Origin: URNF01 sp045543675
Lineage (GTDB): Bacteria > Bacillota > Clostridia > Oscillospirales > Acutalibacteraceae
Direction of reading: 5' to 3'
DNA: 13,424 bases
Assembly: GCA_045543675.1 (NCBI GenBank)
Contig: JAZPXM010000183.1
Span: 1-13,424, forward strand
Shown here: positions 13,401 to 13,424 of the stretch, in pieces
Layout of the letters: each line of letters starts with the position of its first letter
Position numbering within the stretch: the stretch's first letter is position 1
Made by a program: the position numbers and the translations under genes
The notes under the pieces: generated by a model
What the model saw: the letters and a program-made list of their open reading frames with translations, nothing else
What the model was told of the DNA's origin: nothing
Databases searched by the model: none

Positions 13401-13424
13401 GGCGGATCGTAGCCATGTCGTTCT

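Overview
The window looks like chromosomal DNA from a low-to-mid GC Firmicute of class Clostridia, probably an uncultured Oscillospirales/Ruminococcaceae-type gut bacterium. This is inferred from the genes HPr kinase, RapZ/YvcJ, WhiA, a DnaE-type polymerase III alpha subunit and ATP-dependent PfkA, from their order, and from Firmicute-like ribosome binding sites. Almost all of it is conserved housekeeping DNA. I see no phage, CRISPR array, defence system, tRNA or rRNA. No stretch over 300 bases lacks a gene; the longest gap is 210 bases (1541-1750).

Layout. Positions 1-141 are the right end of an IS3-family (IS150-like) insertion sequence: the last 25 codons of its transposase plus the terminal inverted repeat. 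Next, on the minus strand, is a MATE efflux transporter (164-1540). A 210-base divergent promoter region with nested inverted repeats separates it from a long plus-strand run: hprK, a ROK-family sugar kinase, murB, rapZ, a family 3 glycoside hydrolase, whiA and dnaE. Gaps in this run are 2-37 bases, so it is probably one operon. pfkA follows with its own clear promoter and ends in a strong intrinsic terminator. The window closes with a 44-codon reading frame that looks like the broken start of a nucleotidyltransferase-family gene.

How the genes fit together. hprK (catabolite repression), the ROK kinase (phosphorylation of glucose or a related sugar), the intracellular beta-glucosidase (release of that sugar) and pfkA (committed step of glycolysis) make a carbon-use theme. 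murB and rapZ belong to the UDP-GlcNAc/cell-wall theme. whiA and dnaE concern cell division and replication. The most noteworthy point is that the glycoside hydrolase gene lies between rapZ and whiA, where Firmicutes normally carry yvcK (gluconeogenesis factor/UDP-GlcNAc sensor). yvcK is absent from the window. I did not find a convincing undescribed system.
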